DNA from: Schistocerca nitens
Lineage: Eukaryota > Arthropoda > Insecta > Orthoptera > Acrididae
Assembly: GCF_023898315.1 (NCBI RefSeq)
Contig: NC_064623.1
Span: 14,893,140 to 14,957,139, forward strand
DNA: 64,000 nucleotides
Reading direction: 5' to 3'
Of this stretch, positions 1 to 12,326 are shown in pieces. How positions within the stretch are numbered: the first letter of the stretch is position 1; the number at the start of each line of letters is the position of its first letter. The notes below the pieces were generated by a model. It ran no database searches. It was not told the DNA's origin and saw nothing but the letters and a program-made list of their open reading frames with translations. Both the position numbers and the translations under genes were made by a program.

Positions 1-1698
1 GATCACTGCCGTCAGGAGCGGTCGGCCCCTACTCGCTATTCTGTCGAAAGACTCGACGAAAAACTCCAAGCTGCTGTCGGCAAGAGCACTGCGGTACACA
101 TTTCCACACTGACTGGCTGCATCGTCGGTAAAGCACCACTTGGCTAAGAAATGCTCAGCAAAGGTCCTGTGAATGAAAACTGGCTTATCATCAATAAATC
201 GGTAAATGACTCCAGCCTTCACGAGATCCTCTCGATCTACAGTGGACTGTTGCTCTCGCCTAGGTACTTCAATTCTAGGGAGAAGGTGTGTCACTGCAAG
301 AAACCCCAACAGCTTCTCGTGCTCCTGCCATTCCCTCTTCACCTTTTTCCTTCTACCAGGTATGGATAAATTATCACCCCACTTCTCTTCGTGCAATCTT
401 TTCAATTTCCTTTCAAAAAAAGCTTCATAAAGGCTCACAATGTCCTCTACCTCAGCTCCACTTTCCAATGAGTCTGCATACATTTTTGAAAACAGAGGGA
501 TCTTCAACAGATCTCTAACCACACCAGTAACTACTACTTCTGAGCTGGACCCCCTATGGAATTCGTCCACTTGGTCATCACTGAGAGCAGGCAGCGTGTG
601 CGCCGAAACATCCAGGGCAGCCTCGAGGCGGCCCGTCACGGAGGGTCGAGTCGTCACCAGCAGCTTCCCATGGCTTGGAGCCAACTCCCGCAGAGCCTGT
701 AAGCATTTGTCTCCGTAGTCTGGGCAGACCTCGTCGAAGCCGTCCACCATGCAGATGATACGAGGATACTCCAGCAGACAGTGCTGAAGAAGTGAGCGTT
801 CCAGTACGCCCAGGTTTCTCTCGTTGTATAACACTCGTTCCAAAATAAGCTTACTGGCTTTCTGACCGCTGATGCAACTGTCTAAGACTTCTGAGTAGTT
901 CAGTAAGTCTATTCTCAGGATCCACCACGAAGGATCCTGGCACTTCAGCTGGCTTGCCATATCTAGCAACATAGTAGATTTCCCTATACCTGGTTTCCCT
1001 TCAACGATAACTCGATTATTCGAGCTATTCAGAACTTGCAATACGCTTCTTGATTGCTCTTCAACGTATAGCCACTCGTCATCTAGGTTATTTAGAACAT
1101 ACACACGTATGTCTGCATATCTACTGCATATCATTCGAATTGCAGAAAGATCGATGTTGTTAGTAACGGCAATGAGAGGCCAGAGTGGGTCTGAATCACG
1201 GAGGTAGTTGTCAAAGTCTTCAAAGTTGATAATATTCTTCAAAATAGACTTCTTGGTGAGGAGTTTATTGGATACTTCATCCATGATGCACACTTCCCTG
1301 TCTCCGAGTGATGAGAGAAATTCGTGTTTTTCACGCCTCCGAAATGTGAGCTCTCTGGGAATGTGGTTCACTGGTAGTGGATCCAAGTCTTGACCCATCC
1401 TCAAAGGGCCTGACAGCTGCGATAGGGAGAGTATTGCTTCAGGTTTCCCGTCTAAGATCTTTCTGAGACTTTCTTCGTCACAGAGATCTCCCAGACAGCA
1501 CGAATGTTGGTCACTGTTCAGTCTGACAGAGACATCTGTGAGCTCCTTCCAGGTCTCTTCACTAATATCACCTGACTTGCATGAATCTAGAAAGTCGTCC
1601 TTCTTATACGACACTATTACAAGGCGTCGCTCGGGTCCAGCCAGTTGCTCCATGCGAAGTAGAGTGTCGTAGCTGTGTTCCGCATCGTCAACAACAAC
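1..1698 (-). CDS. NACHT/STAND NTPase exon of an NLR-like protein (3' part beyond window)
   Basis: Reading the minus strand from 1698 down to 1 gives 566 codons with no stop, in the frame starting GTT GTT GTT GAC. NACHT motifs occur in order: a Walker A P-loop (GKPGIGKST, about residues 232-240, near 976-1003), a hydrophobic Walker B with acidic tail (ICMVDGFDEV, near 727-758), a sensor-1-like LLVTTRP (near 643-670), and a C-terminal helical block containing FIHRTFAEHFLAKW, typical of the segment after NACHT. The exon starts right after a polypyrimidine tract and CAG (acceptor AG at 1699-1700). The frame stays open to base 1, so further exons, expected to carry the sensor or repeat domain, lie outside. 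NACHT domains are ATP-driven oligomerisation switches of innate-immune receptors; the ligand here is unknown. It pairs in phase with the nuclease-like exon at 26885-27653. I see no frameshift or stop, which argues for a functional gene. Confidence 0.9.
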
Positions 1699-1844
1699 CT
1701 GGAAGAAAAGAAAAAGTATGATATTGCAACTGTTCTTGCAACCGACTTTGTTCATTGCAGACGTTAATTGGGCTGAAATAATACGATATGATGTCGCAAC
1801 ATGTGGAGTTACACTTGTCTTCCTCCTCTTGTTCTAGCTGCTTA

Positions 1845-2040
1845 GCCGGCCACTGGAGGCCGAGCGGTTCTAGGCGCTCCAGTCTGGAGCCGCGCGACCG
1901 CTACAGTCGCAGGTTCGAATCCTGCCTCGGGCATGGCTGTGTGTGATGTCCTTAGGTTAGTTAGCTTTTAGTAGTTCTAAGTTCTAGGGGACTGATGACC
2001 TGAGATGTTAAGTCTCATAGTGCTCAGAGCCATTTGAACC
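1845..2040 (+). repeat. tRNA-derived SINE, full length
   Basis: It starts with GCCGGCC, carries a polymerase III box-B-like GGTTCGAATCC, and ends with GCTCAGAGCCATTTGAACC. A short flanking duplication (TGCTTAG) is visible on both sides. The same family recurs at least eight more times in the window in both orientations, which defines its ends. Confidence 0.88.
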
Positions 2041-2205
2041 TAGGTGCTTAGCTTTTTGGCAGTGGGTGTGTGAGGATTTGTCTGCATCGTTTATAGACCA
2101 AAATAACTTACCTTATAAAGACTGACAGTCTTGCAGTCAGGCGAAAAACTTTATCTTGCTGGATCACTCACGTTTATAGGAAAAAAAGGAAAACAAAACA
2201 CGAGG

Positions 2206-2816
2206 CCTATTCGGAAAGTGGGATCCCATCTATCGCGAAATGGGAACCACAGTGAAAATCCGATGAAGCTGTGCGTTGATGTATTGGACAGTGTTCCTCG
2301 CATGCTCGTCGATCGCGTCATGTCGCTCATTTCAGGTCTGAGGGCACAGAGGGGACGTAAATATGGCTAGAACGACGGTGTCTCCCGCCAACTCTGAAGG
2401 CCTGCGAGAGATTTCGCCTGACTTCGTGCAGCCCTCAATGCGTCACTGTCACGCATTTCGTGCCTGATGTCAATTCACTGCAGGGGCAGTGTGGGCACTG
2501 TTGCGGCGTTTTCGATGGAAAGTGTTTGGTCACCCACTGTACTTGGCTCCCTCTGATTTTGATCTCTGTTCACATGAACTGATGGCTAAGAAGGCGACAT
2601 CCTGGCACAGACAGCGAGCTACAAGGTCAGCGTAGAGAGGTGGTGGAAAGCACAGGGGGCTGCCTTTCTATGAGGATTGTACTGCTAAGTTGGTACAGCG
2701 CTGCGACAAATGTCCCAGTAGCAGCGGCTACTATCTAGAGAAGCGGCTCTAAGGCGTAGAAAACTGCTGCAGATGTAACGTTTCTGATTTTCACTGTGGT
2801 TTCCGTTTCGCGACCG
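2206..2816 (+). mobile_element. Internally deleted mariner-like element
   Basis: The subterminal inverted repeats at 2233-2260 and 2786-2813 match over about 28 bases with few differences. From 2531 a frame reads HPLYLAPSDF..., then after one stop LPFYEDCTAKLVQR..., which are the third-catalytic-aspartate region and C-terminus of a mariner transposase. The N-terminal half is missing: the element is about 0.6 kb against the usual 1.3 kb. It is non-functional. Confidence 0.65.
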
Positions 2817-3009
2817 AGCAGTCTTCGTACAAGCTGACCGAGCATCAGATCGGACTTGTGACTCGATTCGAGACATCCCTGTCATAGCCATTGGCCTTCG
2901 CTGTCTTCTTTAAAACATCCATCTCCGATTCCAAGCTATTGTCTCACACCTCACGCCTCTGATAAAGTGGACAGAATAACGTTTCATCAAGATTTTAGGA
3001 CTTAAGCGC

Positions 3010-4836
3010 TATGAAGCAATAGGAGAAGTTCTACAAACTAATGGATAATGTGCACAAGAAAGACGCCATTGTAGATACGAGAGGAATGGTGGTGAATCTC
3101 TCGTCAGAGGTTCCCGATGAAGCATCTGTTTCAGTCCTGGGCAGAGGTCAAAATTTCGCAGCTGCACCAAAGCGAATTCCCTCTGAACACATCGTAAGTT
3201 CCGCCGAAGGTTCCTTGTTTTGTCTTCCGAAAAGTGCAGACCCAAATAACAAGACGTGTCGAGAATTCTACAGACACGAAACCACCCAAAAGCAACACAT
3301 CGGCGCAGGAGAGGAAAGCTCTTAATGAAATCGAGAAACGAAAGTGTGGTTGTGACGGAATCAGATAAGGGTACAGTGACGGAATCAGATAATGCTACAG
3401 TTGTTACGAACGCTACGGATTACCACAAGAAGATGGAGCAACTATTAGCTGATCCTGAATGACGCAAGTTAAAAAAATGATCCGACGAATATAAAGTGAA
3501 AAATCTGATTTCAGATTGCAGAATGGATAGCTCTTCCTAATGCATCGAATGCCAGTCTCACCTAGAACGTGTCGACTACCCAAGATACACGAGGAATGGG
3601 TTCCATTGAGACCTGTAGTGAGTGGGATCACTGGCTAACTTACTTTGTAGCAAGTGATTTGTCTGGAAAACTGAGCCATCCGGTTGATAAAACCATTAGT
3701 TTGGTCAACGTTTCGAGACAATTTCAGAAATTAGACGCACGGTGAAGACAGCCGTAAGTGACATACTGTTAGCTTCGATGTGACATCGTTATCTGCTAAC
3801 ATCACAGTATCAGATACAGTGGAGATCATAAGGGAGAGAGCTGCTGCAGATACTTGTGTCTTAATTGATTTACGTCTCCGATCGAGCTGTTTTAAATACA
3901 GTGGTGAATTCTATGAACAGACTGACCGTCTTGCTACGGGGTGACCCTTGCCGCCAGCAGTGGCTGATATTTTTTTACGGAACATTTTGAACAACAGGCT
4001 TTAGGTAGTGTTCCTTTGAAGGCTTCCTGTTGGCTATGTGAACGACAGATTTATTGTATGGCCACGAGTTGAAGAAGAGTTTCATGGGTTCCACACTTTC
4101 TTGAATGGTATTCACCCAAAAATCAACTTTACCTTGTAGGCCGAGAGTCAGGTCGGTCTTCCGTTGTGGATATGTTGGTATATAGAAGATCTGACAACAC
4201 TCTAGTTCACCGAGTGTATAGAAAGGCTACTAACAAAAATAGGTATTAGCACCACCACCCAGCCCACAAATAGCAGTGCTCAACATTCTGTCGTCTCGTG
4301 CCTTCCACACCAGTGATGACAACAGCTTGGAATCGGAGCTGGATCTTTCAAAGAAGGCAGTGAAGGCCAAGGGCTGCGACAGTTTGTCCACAGACGGGGC
4401 TGGAAAGCGAAATATTAGGTATGCTGATGGAAAGGACGAAGAACAACCTTTTCTCTCTGTTACGTTACCGTTTGTCTCTGGGGTCACTGACCGCATAAGC
4501 GGAATTCTAAGGAAAAATGGTATTCAGAGCACTTCCTTCGGTCAAAACAAAGTAAAAGCCTTTTTCTGAACTGACTGCCTCCACATTGTGGGCGTCTATG
4601 AAACGACGTTTCTCTGCGGCAAAGCGTATGTAGGCGAAACGGGAAGGACTGTTAAAGAACATAGTAATCAACAAGAAACGTCACACGCGGCTGAAACAAA
4701 GTACGATATCGGCGGTAGAGGAAATTGTGGCCTTGACATCGATTTCAATAACGTACGTGTGCTGGCTAAGGAACCAACATTTACAGGTGAAAAGTGCGAG
4801 AAACGATTGAAATTTCTAAGAACTCGTGTAACTTAA
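3010..4836 (+). mobile_element. Decayed Penelope-like retroelement (RT and GIY-YIG remnants)
   Basis: Segments in several frames match a Penelope-like polyprotein in order. An N-terminal block has LSSEVPDEASVSVLGRGQNF (about 3080-3160). An RT-palm-like block (RPVVSGITG, around 3600-3640) follows. Near the end comes a GIY-YIG endonuclease start, GVYETTFLCGKAYVGETGRT (4588-4650). Many stops and frameshifts make it a fossil. A better-preserved relative lies on the minus strand at 19451-20994. Confidence 0.65.
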
Positions 4837-5068
4837 GCAGAGGGGACAGCTATAAGCTTCCTCGCTCGCCGCCATTAAGGAAGTAAAGACGCGGCAGCGG
4901 CATGCGACCAATACAAACAACGCCCTAGAGGCCAAGTATGCAGCCAACGAACCATGGACCTTGCCGTTGGTGGAGAGGCTTGCGTGCCTTAGCAATACAG
5001 ATAGCCGTACCGTAGGCGCAACCACAACGGAGGGGTGTCTGTTGAGAGGCAAGACAAACGTGTGCTAA

Positions 5069-5203
5069 GGTCGCAGGTTCGAATCCTGCGTCGGGCATGG
5101 ATGTGTGTGATGTCCTTAGGTTAGTTAGGTTTAAGTAGTTCTAAATTCTAGGTGACTGATGACCTCAGAAGTTAAGTCCCATAGTGCTCAGAGCCATTTG
5201 AAC
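5069..5203 (+). repeat. 5'-truncated tRNA-derived SINE
   Basis: It begins inside the tRNA-like head at GGTCGCAGGTTCGAATCC and ends at GAGCCATTTGAACA. It interrupts the 5' leader of the RTE LINE, so it is younger than that copy. Confidence 0.85.
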
Positions 5204-5518
5204 AAACCTTTAGTTCCTGAAGAGGGGCAGCAGCCTTTTCAGTAGTTTCAGGGGCAACTGTCTGGATGATTGACTGATCTGGCTTTGTAACACTAACCAA
5301 AACGGCCTTGCTGTGCTGGTACTATGAACGACTGAAAGCAAGGGGAAACTACAGCCGTAATTTTTCCCGACGGCATGCAGCTTTACTGTATGGCTAAATG
5401 ATGGTGGCGTCCTCTTGGGTAAAATATTCCAGAGGTAAAATATTCCCCATTCGGATCTCCAGACGGGGACTACTCAGGAGGACGTCGTTATTAGCAAAGA
5501 GAAAACTGGCGTTCTACG

Positions 5519-8257
5519 GATCGGAGCGTGGAATGTCAGATCCCTTAATCGGGCAGGTAGGTTAGAAAATTTAAAAAGGGAAATGGATAAGTTAAAGTTA
5601 GATATAGTGGGAATTAATGAAGTTCGGTGGCAGGACGAACAAGACTTCTGGTCAGATGAATACAGGGTTATAAATACAAAATCAAATAGGAGTAATGCAG
5701 GAGTAGGTTTAATAATGAATAGGAAAATAGGAATGCGGGTAAGCTACTACAAACAGCATAGTGAACGCATCATTGTGGCCAAGATAGATACGAAGCCCAC
5801 ACCTACCACAGTAGTACAAGTTTATATGCCAACCAGCTGCGCAGATGACGAAGAGATTGATGAAATGTATGATGAGATAAAAGAAATTATTCAGATAGTG
5901 AAGGGAGACGAAAATTTTAGTCTTGGGTGACTGGAACTCGATAGTAGGAAAAGGAAGAGAAAGAAACGTAGTAGATGAATGTGGAATGGGAGTAAGGAAT
6001 GAAAGAGGAAGGCGCCTGGTAGAATTTTCCACAGAGCATAACTTAATCATAGCTAACACTTGGTTCAAGAATCATAAAAGAAGGTTGTATACATGGAAGA
6101 AGCCTGGAGATACTGGATTGTCTCTGGAATGGTAAGACAGTGATTCAGGAACCAAGTTTTAAATTGTAAGACACTTCCGTGGGCAGATGTGGACTCTGAC
6201 CACAATCTATTGGTTATGAACTGAAGATTAAAACTGAAGAAACTGCAAAAAGGTGGGAATTTTACAGATGGGGACCTGGATAAACTGAAAGCACCAGAGG
6301 TTGTAAAGGGCTTCAGGGAGAGCATTAGAGAACGATTGACAAGAATGGGGGAAAGAAAGACAGTAGAAGAAGAATGGGTAGGTTTGAGAGATGAAACAGT
6401 GAAGGTAGCAGAGGATCAAGTAGGTAAAAAGACGAAGGGTAATAGAAATCCTTGGGTAAGAGAAGAGATATTGCATTTAATGATGAAAGGATAAAATATG
6501 AAAATGCAGTAAATGAAGCAGGCAAAAAGGAATACAAACGTCTCAAAAATGTGATCGACAGGAAGTGCAAAATGGCTAAGCATGGAAGGCTAGAGGACAA
6601 ATGTAAGGATGTAGAGACGCATATGACTAGGGGTAAGATAGATACTGGATACAGGAAAATTAAAGAGACCTTTGGAGAAAATAGCATCACTTGCATGAAT
6701 ATCAAGGGCTCAGATGGAAACCCAGTTCTAAGCAAAGAAGGGAAAGCAGAAAAGTGGAAGTAGTATATAGAGGGTCTATACAAGGACGATGTTCTTGAAG
6801 ACAATATTATGGAAATGGAAGAGAATATAGATGAAGATGAAATGGGAGATACGATACTGCGTGAAGAGTTTGACAGAGCACTGAAAGACCTAAGTCGAAA
6901 CAAGGCCCCAGGAGTAGACAACATTCCATTAGAACTAGTGACAGCCTTGAGAGAGCAAGGCCTAACAAAAGTATACATCTAGTGAGTAAGATGTATGAGA
7001 CAGGCGAAATACCCTCAGACTTCAAGAAGAATATAATAATTCCAATCCCCAAGAAAGTAGGTGTTGACAGATGTGAAAATTACTGAACTACCAGTTTAAT
7101 AAGCCACGGCTGCAAAACACTAACACGAATTCTTTACAGACGAGTGGAAAAACTGGTAGAAGCCGACCTCGGGGAAGATCAGTTTAGATTCCATAGAAAT
7201 GTTGAAACACTAGAGGCAATACTGACCCTACGATTTATCTTAGAAAATAGATTAAGGAAAGGCAAACCTACGTTTCTAGCATCTGTAGACTTAGAGAAAG
7301 CTTTTGACAATGTTGACTGGAATACTATCTTTCAAATTCTGAAGGTGGCAGGCGTAAAATACATGGAGCGAAAGGCTATTTACAATTTGTTCAGAAACCA
7401 GACGGCAGTTATAAGAGTCGAGGGGCATGAAAGGGAAGCAGTGGTTTGAAGGTAGTGAGACAGGGTTGTAGCCTATCCCCGAAGTTATTCAATCTGTATA
7501 TTCAGCAAGCAGTAAAGGAAACAAAAGAAAAATTTGGAGCAGGAAGTAAAATCCATGGAGAAGAAATAAAAACTTTGAGGTTCGCCGAGACATTGTAATT
7601 CTGTCAGAGATGGCAAATGACCTGCAAGAGCAGCTGAACGGAATGGACAGTGTCTTGAAAAAAGGATATAAGATGAACATCAACAAAAGCAAAACTAGGA
7701 TAATGGAATATTTTCGAATTAAATCGGGTGATGTTGCGGAAATTAGATTAGAAAATGAGACGCTTAAAGTAGTAAATGAGTTTCGCTGTTTGGGGAGCAA
7801 AATAACTGATGATGGTCGAAGTAGAGAGGATATAAAATGTAGACTGGGAATGGCAAGGAAAGCGTTTCTGAAGAAGAGAAATTTGTTAACATCGAGTATA
7901 GATTTAAGTGTCAGGAAGACGTTTCTGAAAGTATTTTTATGGAGTGTAGCCATGTATGGAAGGGAAACGTGGACAATAAATAGTTTAGACAAAAAGAGAA
8001 TGGAAGCTTTCGAAATGTGGTGCTACACAAGAATGCTGAAAATTCGATGGGTAGATCACATAACTAATGAGGAGGTATTGAATAGGATTGGAGAGAAGAG
8101 AAATTTGTGGCAAAACCTGACTAGAAGAAGTGATCGGTTGGTAGGACATGTTCTGAGGCATCAAGGGATCACCAGTTTAGTATTGGAGGGCAGCGTGGAG
8201 GGTAAATATCGTAGAGGGAGACCAAGAGATGAATACACTAAACAGATAAAGATGTAG
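5519..8257 (+). pseudogene. RTE endonuclease-reverse transcriptase, broken by stops and frameshifts
   Basis: The endonuclease half reads GAWNVRSLNRAGRLENLKRE... (5527 on), continues as a 115-codon frame (5583-5930), and shifts frame near 5925 to GDWNSIVGKGRERN. The RT region is visible as LSRNKAPGVDNIPLEL (about 6892), the motif-A block FLASVDLEKAFDNVDWNT (7276-7326), and the YADD region degraded to RFAET (around 7580). The C-terminal 215-codon block (7610-8257) has VNEFRCLGSKITDDGRSRED and FEMWCYTRMLKIRWVDHITN, typical of this family. Several frameshifts and internal stops (for example TGA near 7084) exclude function. Confidence 0.8.
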
Positions 8258-8268
8258 GTTGCAGTAGG

Positions 8269-8953
8269 CACTGGAAGATGAAGAAGCTTGCACAGGATAG
8301 AGTAGCATGGAGAGCTGCATCAAACCAGTCTCTGGACTGAAGACCACAAAAACAACAACTGTATTTTGAAGATTCCCTCTCTCATTTTCTGCCCTGTTCG
8401 CTTCTAGGCGATGATGATGAGCCACTGATAGCGGCAGGAGGAATTTTAACCAATAACGTTTCTCCAGCATAATTTCTGGGAAAACCCATTTCCAACCAAT
8501 GACTTTAGCCCACCATTGGTACCCACAGGCGTTTTAGCAAGTAACACCATTCTTTGGAATTAACGTGGGAAAACTTCGCTTACTATCCAATGCCGATGGC
8601 CCACCACTGGAAGATGAAGAAGCTTGCACAGGATAGAGTAGCATGGAGAGCTGCATCAAACCAGTCTCTGGACTGAAGACCACAAAAACAACAACTGTAT
8701 TTTGAAGATTCCCTCTCTCATTTTCTGCCCTGTTCGCTTCTAGGCGATGATGATGAGCCACTGATAGCGGCAGGAGGAATTTTAACCAATAACGTTTCTC
8801 CAGCATAATTTCTGGGAAAACCCATTTCCAACCAATGACTTTAGCCCACCATTGGTACCCACAGGCGTTTTAGCAAGTAACACCATTCTTTGGAATTAAC
8901 GTGGGAAAACTTCGCTTACTATCCAATGCCGATGGCCCACCACTGGAAGATGA
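8269..8953 (+). repeat. 336-bp tandem duplication spanning the RTE LINE 3' end
   Basis: The unit beginning CACTGGAAGATGA at 8269 recurs at 8605 and, for about 13 bases, at 8941, an exact period of 336. The two full units look identical by eye. Each contains the last part of the RTE 3' end plus about 260 bases of downstream flank. This indicates a very recent tandem duplication or an assembly artefact. Confidence 0.9.
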
Positions 8954-9903
8954 AAATATTTTTACCTCATAGTGCTACTTCTCCAGTACAAGTGCGGGAA
9001 AGCTCCCTCTTCATAAGAGAAGGCGACACTGGTCTCTTACGGCGCTCAATCTACTGTAGACACCACAAGAAATAACACACGGCCTAACAACCCAGAAGAT
9101 CTTAAGCGCCAATTTAGTGAAGTTTCCAGTCACAAATTACCTTTCAATTAATCGCTCAGTTACCCTGATACAGAAAACTACAAGTTGCACTCTTTGTATT
9201 CGTATAATGCTACTGGTACTACGATTTATTTCCAAGTAGAAGAAAATCATTCGTTTTTAATAGGGAAGGCGTGAGGACGTGACTGCAGAAGAAGAAAATC
9301 ACCACAAGGTGAGTGAACCCATCACCACCAACTGAGCGACATGGGCTGGCTCTCCTGCCCAGACATTAAAGTCGCAAAAAGAAAACTAACTGGGCGACAG
9401 TTCTGGGAGATTCTGACAGGGACTCTCCCGTATTTGGAGATCAAGGCGACTAGGAGGCCATATTTGGTTGGGCAGTAATAAAGGCACCAGGTGCTCAAAC
9501 TGAGTGTATTGGTCAGAAGAATTTTTGTAGAGGACTAGAGTAAACTGGCCAGGACTGCTTTTGACTGCAGACTTTCACAATCAGAATCCACCCCCGGGCA
9601 ATTCATTTGGATTTGTGACCATGCTAGGATTTAAATAAAACTATCAGCGTTGCTTTCACGAGGATAACAACTTATAATGTCTTGTACTAGCTGGTTCTGC
9701 GCTGGAAGGGCCTGGCTAAACACTTGCCATGGTGGCAGGGTCTCTAGCTGTCGCACGTGCTAAGTGCCTGATGGGAGTCGTGAGGGAAGGACATGAGCTG
9801 CTTTTTGCTGCAACTCACAGTTCCGTCAGAAAAATTTTTGCACTATGTACGGTTACCTGTGTCACTCTTTCTGACACGGTAATCATTTACAGCACTGCTA
9901 CAA
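8954..9903. other. No recognisable gene
   Basis: I see no coding pattern, tRNA or known repeat in this stretch. Short open frames here lack family resemblance. Confidence 0.4.
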
Positions 9904-9999
9904 GTTCTAGGCGCTACAGTATGGAACCGGGCGGCCGCTACGGTCGCAGGTTCGAATCCTGCCTCGGGCATGGATGTGTGTGCTGTCCTTAGGTTAGTT
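9904..9999 (+). repeat. SINE head fragment, 3'-truncated
   Basis: It runs from GTTCTAGGCGCTACAG through GGTTCGAATCCTGCC to CTTAGGTTAG, then matches nothing of the family. It is the same SINE family as at 1845-2040. Confidence 0.8.
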
Positions 10000-11031
10000 T
10001 CTAACATTCTGCGTGGTGACTGTTTGTTCTATATCGTGTCTCCCTGCCACTTTCGCGCAACGACGCTCTGAGCGTGTTTTTTAGGGAATTGACTAGTTTG
10101 AACCTGGGACCTGTTGCTAGTAAGGAGACGCCAGACCACACATGACATGTAGAGTTCAGAAGAGTTCAGTGAGACTAGCGATGATGTAAAAGAATCTTAA
10201 TACTAACTAAATTTAGTCGAAGGGGTTCAAGGCTTTCCTATTTTTAGTTAGCTGGTAAAATAACGTCGAAAAAGCAGTTAAGTTTACCATTGGAAATTTT
10301 ATTCTACTCACAAAACATCGTTTATAAATTGCACTATTGATAAAAGGAAATGTTTTAATACAGGATGGTAAAAACCAACTGCGTTCAACAAAAATGTGAA
10401 CAAATATTCCCTGAATGGGTTTCCAAGTTCTACAATGGATCGAAGGATGACCTATGCCATATCACATCTATAATCTAGGTTTAAATTAAGTTTCACAAGA
10501 GAGAAAATTATCAAAATGGTCTACAGTGACCCTCAATTATCTTTAATTACTTATCTAACTTGTCGTAAATTACAGTGGCTGATGTGACTTCTCAATAACT
10601 ATATAACAGAAAAATCATCGCGTTTCAGATTTTTACTTCAAGTGGCAAATGTGAACACCATGAGCTTTAATTGACGATAGACACTAGTATTACGCAAAAA
10701 GGGGGTGTAACAGTTGAGACTTCTGCAGTTCTGAGTGAAGTTTTATGCGCTGTTATGCGACATCGCGTGCGTTCATTACCTTGTCGGTGTTCGTCAGGGG
10801 GCGGCCGGCAGCACAGCTCCGCTCACCTCGCCGTCTCGGAAGCAACTCCTTCCTAACTTCTCCTTACTACAATTTACCGCAGTTGGTTTAAAAAAAACTA
10901 TCTGGCTGTGTTTTCATCTGACCAATCAGGGTCTCAATGTTAATCTTAAGCTCCGCCTACAAAAATTCTATCCAATGAGAAACGTTATACTTTTCGTGGT
11001 GGGGCAATGTTTTCAAAGTTTGCAACGTAAT
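10000..11031. other. No gene; unassigned intronic sequence
   Basis: AT-rich intronic DNA, GC-richer near 10780-10850. The 141-codon plus-strand frame starting at 10735 runs into the 130-bp tandem repeat and has no recognisable domain, so I do not call it a gene. Confidence 0.4.
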
Positions 11032-11345
11032 AGAGACACGAAACAGTCTCACGCTAAAACTTGCAGCTGGTGTGGTCCTTATAACGTTATCGTAAGATCT
11101 ATACTGTTCTTCTGGAGGGCTCTATCTTTTAACATGGGCTGGGGGGTGGTCCTGACGTAACAGAGACGCGAAAAAGTCTCACGCTAAAACTTGCGGCTGG
11201 GGGTGGCCCTTTTTGTGTTATCGTAAGATCTATACTGTTCTTCTGGAGGGCTCTAGCTTTTAACATGGCCTGGGGGGTGGTCCTGACGTAACAGAGACGC
11301 GAAAAAGTCTCACGCTAAAACTTGCAGCTGGGGTGTGGTCCTAGC
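11032..11345. repeat. Tandem repeat, about 130-bp unit, about 2.4 copies
   Basis: The marker AGAGACRCGAAAMAGTCTCA starts at 11032, 11162 and 11293, giving periods of 130 and 131. Units share TCGTAAGATCTATACTGTTC and TTAACATGG. The second and third units are more alike than the first. Confidence 0.85.
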
Positions 11346-11648
11346 GGTTAGCTGGCGACGTGGGTGTCCGTCCCTTATCGTAGGACCTTCCAGCTTAACA
11401 CGGTTCCGCTCTCGGCTTCTGTTCTCGTTTCTCCCCTCGGAACTGCGTCTGTCTCACGGTGGGAAGGTATGACATGCATTTAGGCATTCTTGTGTTAGTC
11501 TGTGGTATTCTATTTGCTCACTCGTTACTCGTATTACTTTGGTTAATTTAATGTCACGATTTATTCGGAGCTATGTGACATACTACTGGATTTGCTTATC
11601 ATGTCAGGGTTTTCATGGAAGGTGTTGGATTTGCCTGACACCTTGCAA

Positions 11649-11730
11649 GTTAGGTTTAATTAGTTCTAAGTTCTAGGCGACTGATGACCTCAGAAGTTAA
11701 GTCGCATAGTGCTCAGAGCCATTTGAACCA
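11649..11730 (+). repeat. SINE tail fragment
   Basis: It runs from GTTAGGTTTAATTAGTTC to GAGCCATTTGAACCA, the 3' end of the common tRNA-derived SINE; the tRNA-like head is absent. Confidence 0.8.
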
Positions 11731-12326
11731 TTCTTGAACATAACCAGTACTCCCCAGCTACGGTCGTGTGGGTTACCTGACATACCTCAGTGCTTACTGG
11801 TGTTGGGGTTGCGAAGATACGTGCTCACGCAGAGATGAAACACAGGTGACTAAGAAGCGGAAGACAGTTCGGAGCTAGCTTTAATTCTGATGGCTACGTA
11901 AGTACTGCATGCCAAATTAGGCTTGTGGAGCACATCCACTGACTGCCAAAGGAGACTGGAAACATGGAAGGAATAGTCTGATACAGAGGCTTTTCCAAAC
12001 ATAGAGGTAACATCAGCTGTACGCTAAGGATGAGGACTGCAATGGTCTCAAACAGCGACCCTCAGACTGAGTTAGGGCTGCGACCACACCCATGCAGTGC
12101 AGTTTCGGTGTACAACTTGTCACTGCTTCATTGTCACGTGAAATTCACGGATTTTGGTTTCATTAGAAAAATGTGAAAACAACATATGTTAAAATGCATT
12201 GATTACCTTCTGATCCCATATCTACGTAGATATCCAATTTTTAATACGTTTGTGTGGCTAGTGAATTAACAGAACAACGAATAGTGCCACAAACAACAGT
12301 ATGGGATTGTGGGTCCTGTTTGAAGC

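Larger units (their letters stand above)
4840..8340 (+). mobile_element. RTE-type LINE, nearly full length, 5' UTR interrupted by a SINE
   Basis: The order is a GC-richer 5' leader (about 4840-5518), apurinic endonuclease, reverse transcriptase, C-terminal region, and a 3' tail ending CAAAAACAACAACT (to about 8338). The leader is split by a 5'-truncated SINE at 5069-5203. Two other fragments of the same family lie at 40655-41940 (plus) and 56657-59550 (minus). The exact 5' end was not determined; it directly abuts the Penelope remnant. Confidence 0.8.

Noticed and set aside
1890..1935. Possible tRNA gene with GGTTCGAATCC
   Set aside because: Head of a dispersed SINE present nine times in the window.
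6325..6978. 217-codon minus-strand frame rich in Ser/Phe/Leu
   Set aside because: Antisense shadow of the A-rich RTE LINE coding strand.
7489..7992. 167-codon minus-strand frame
   Set aside because: Antisense of the RTE RT region; composition typical of a shadow.
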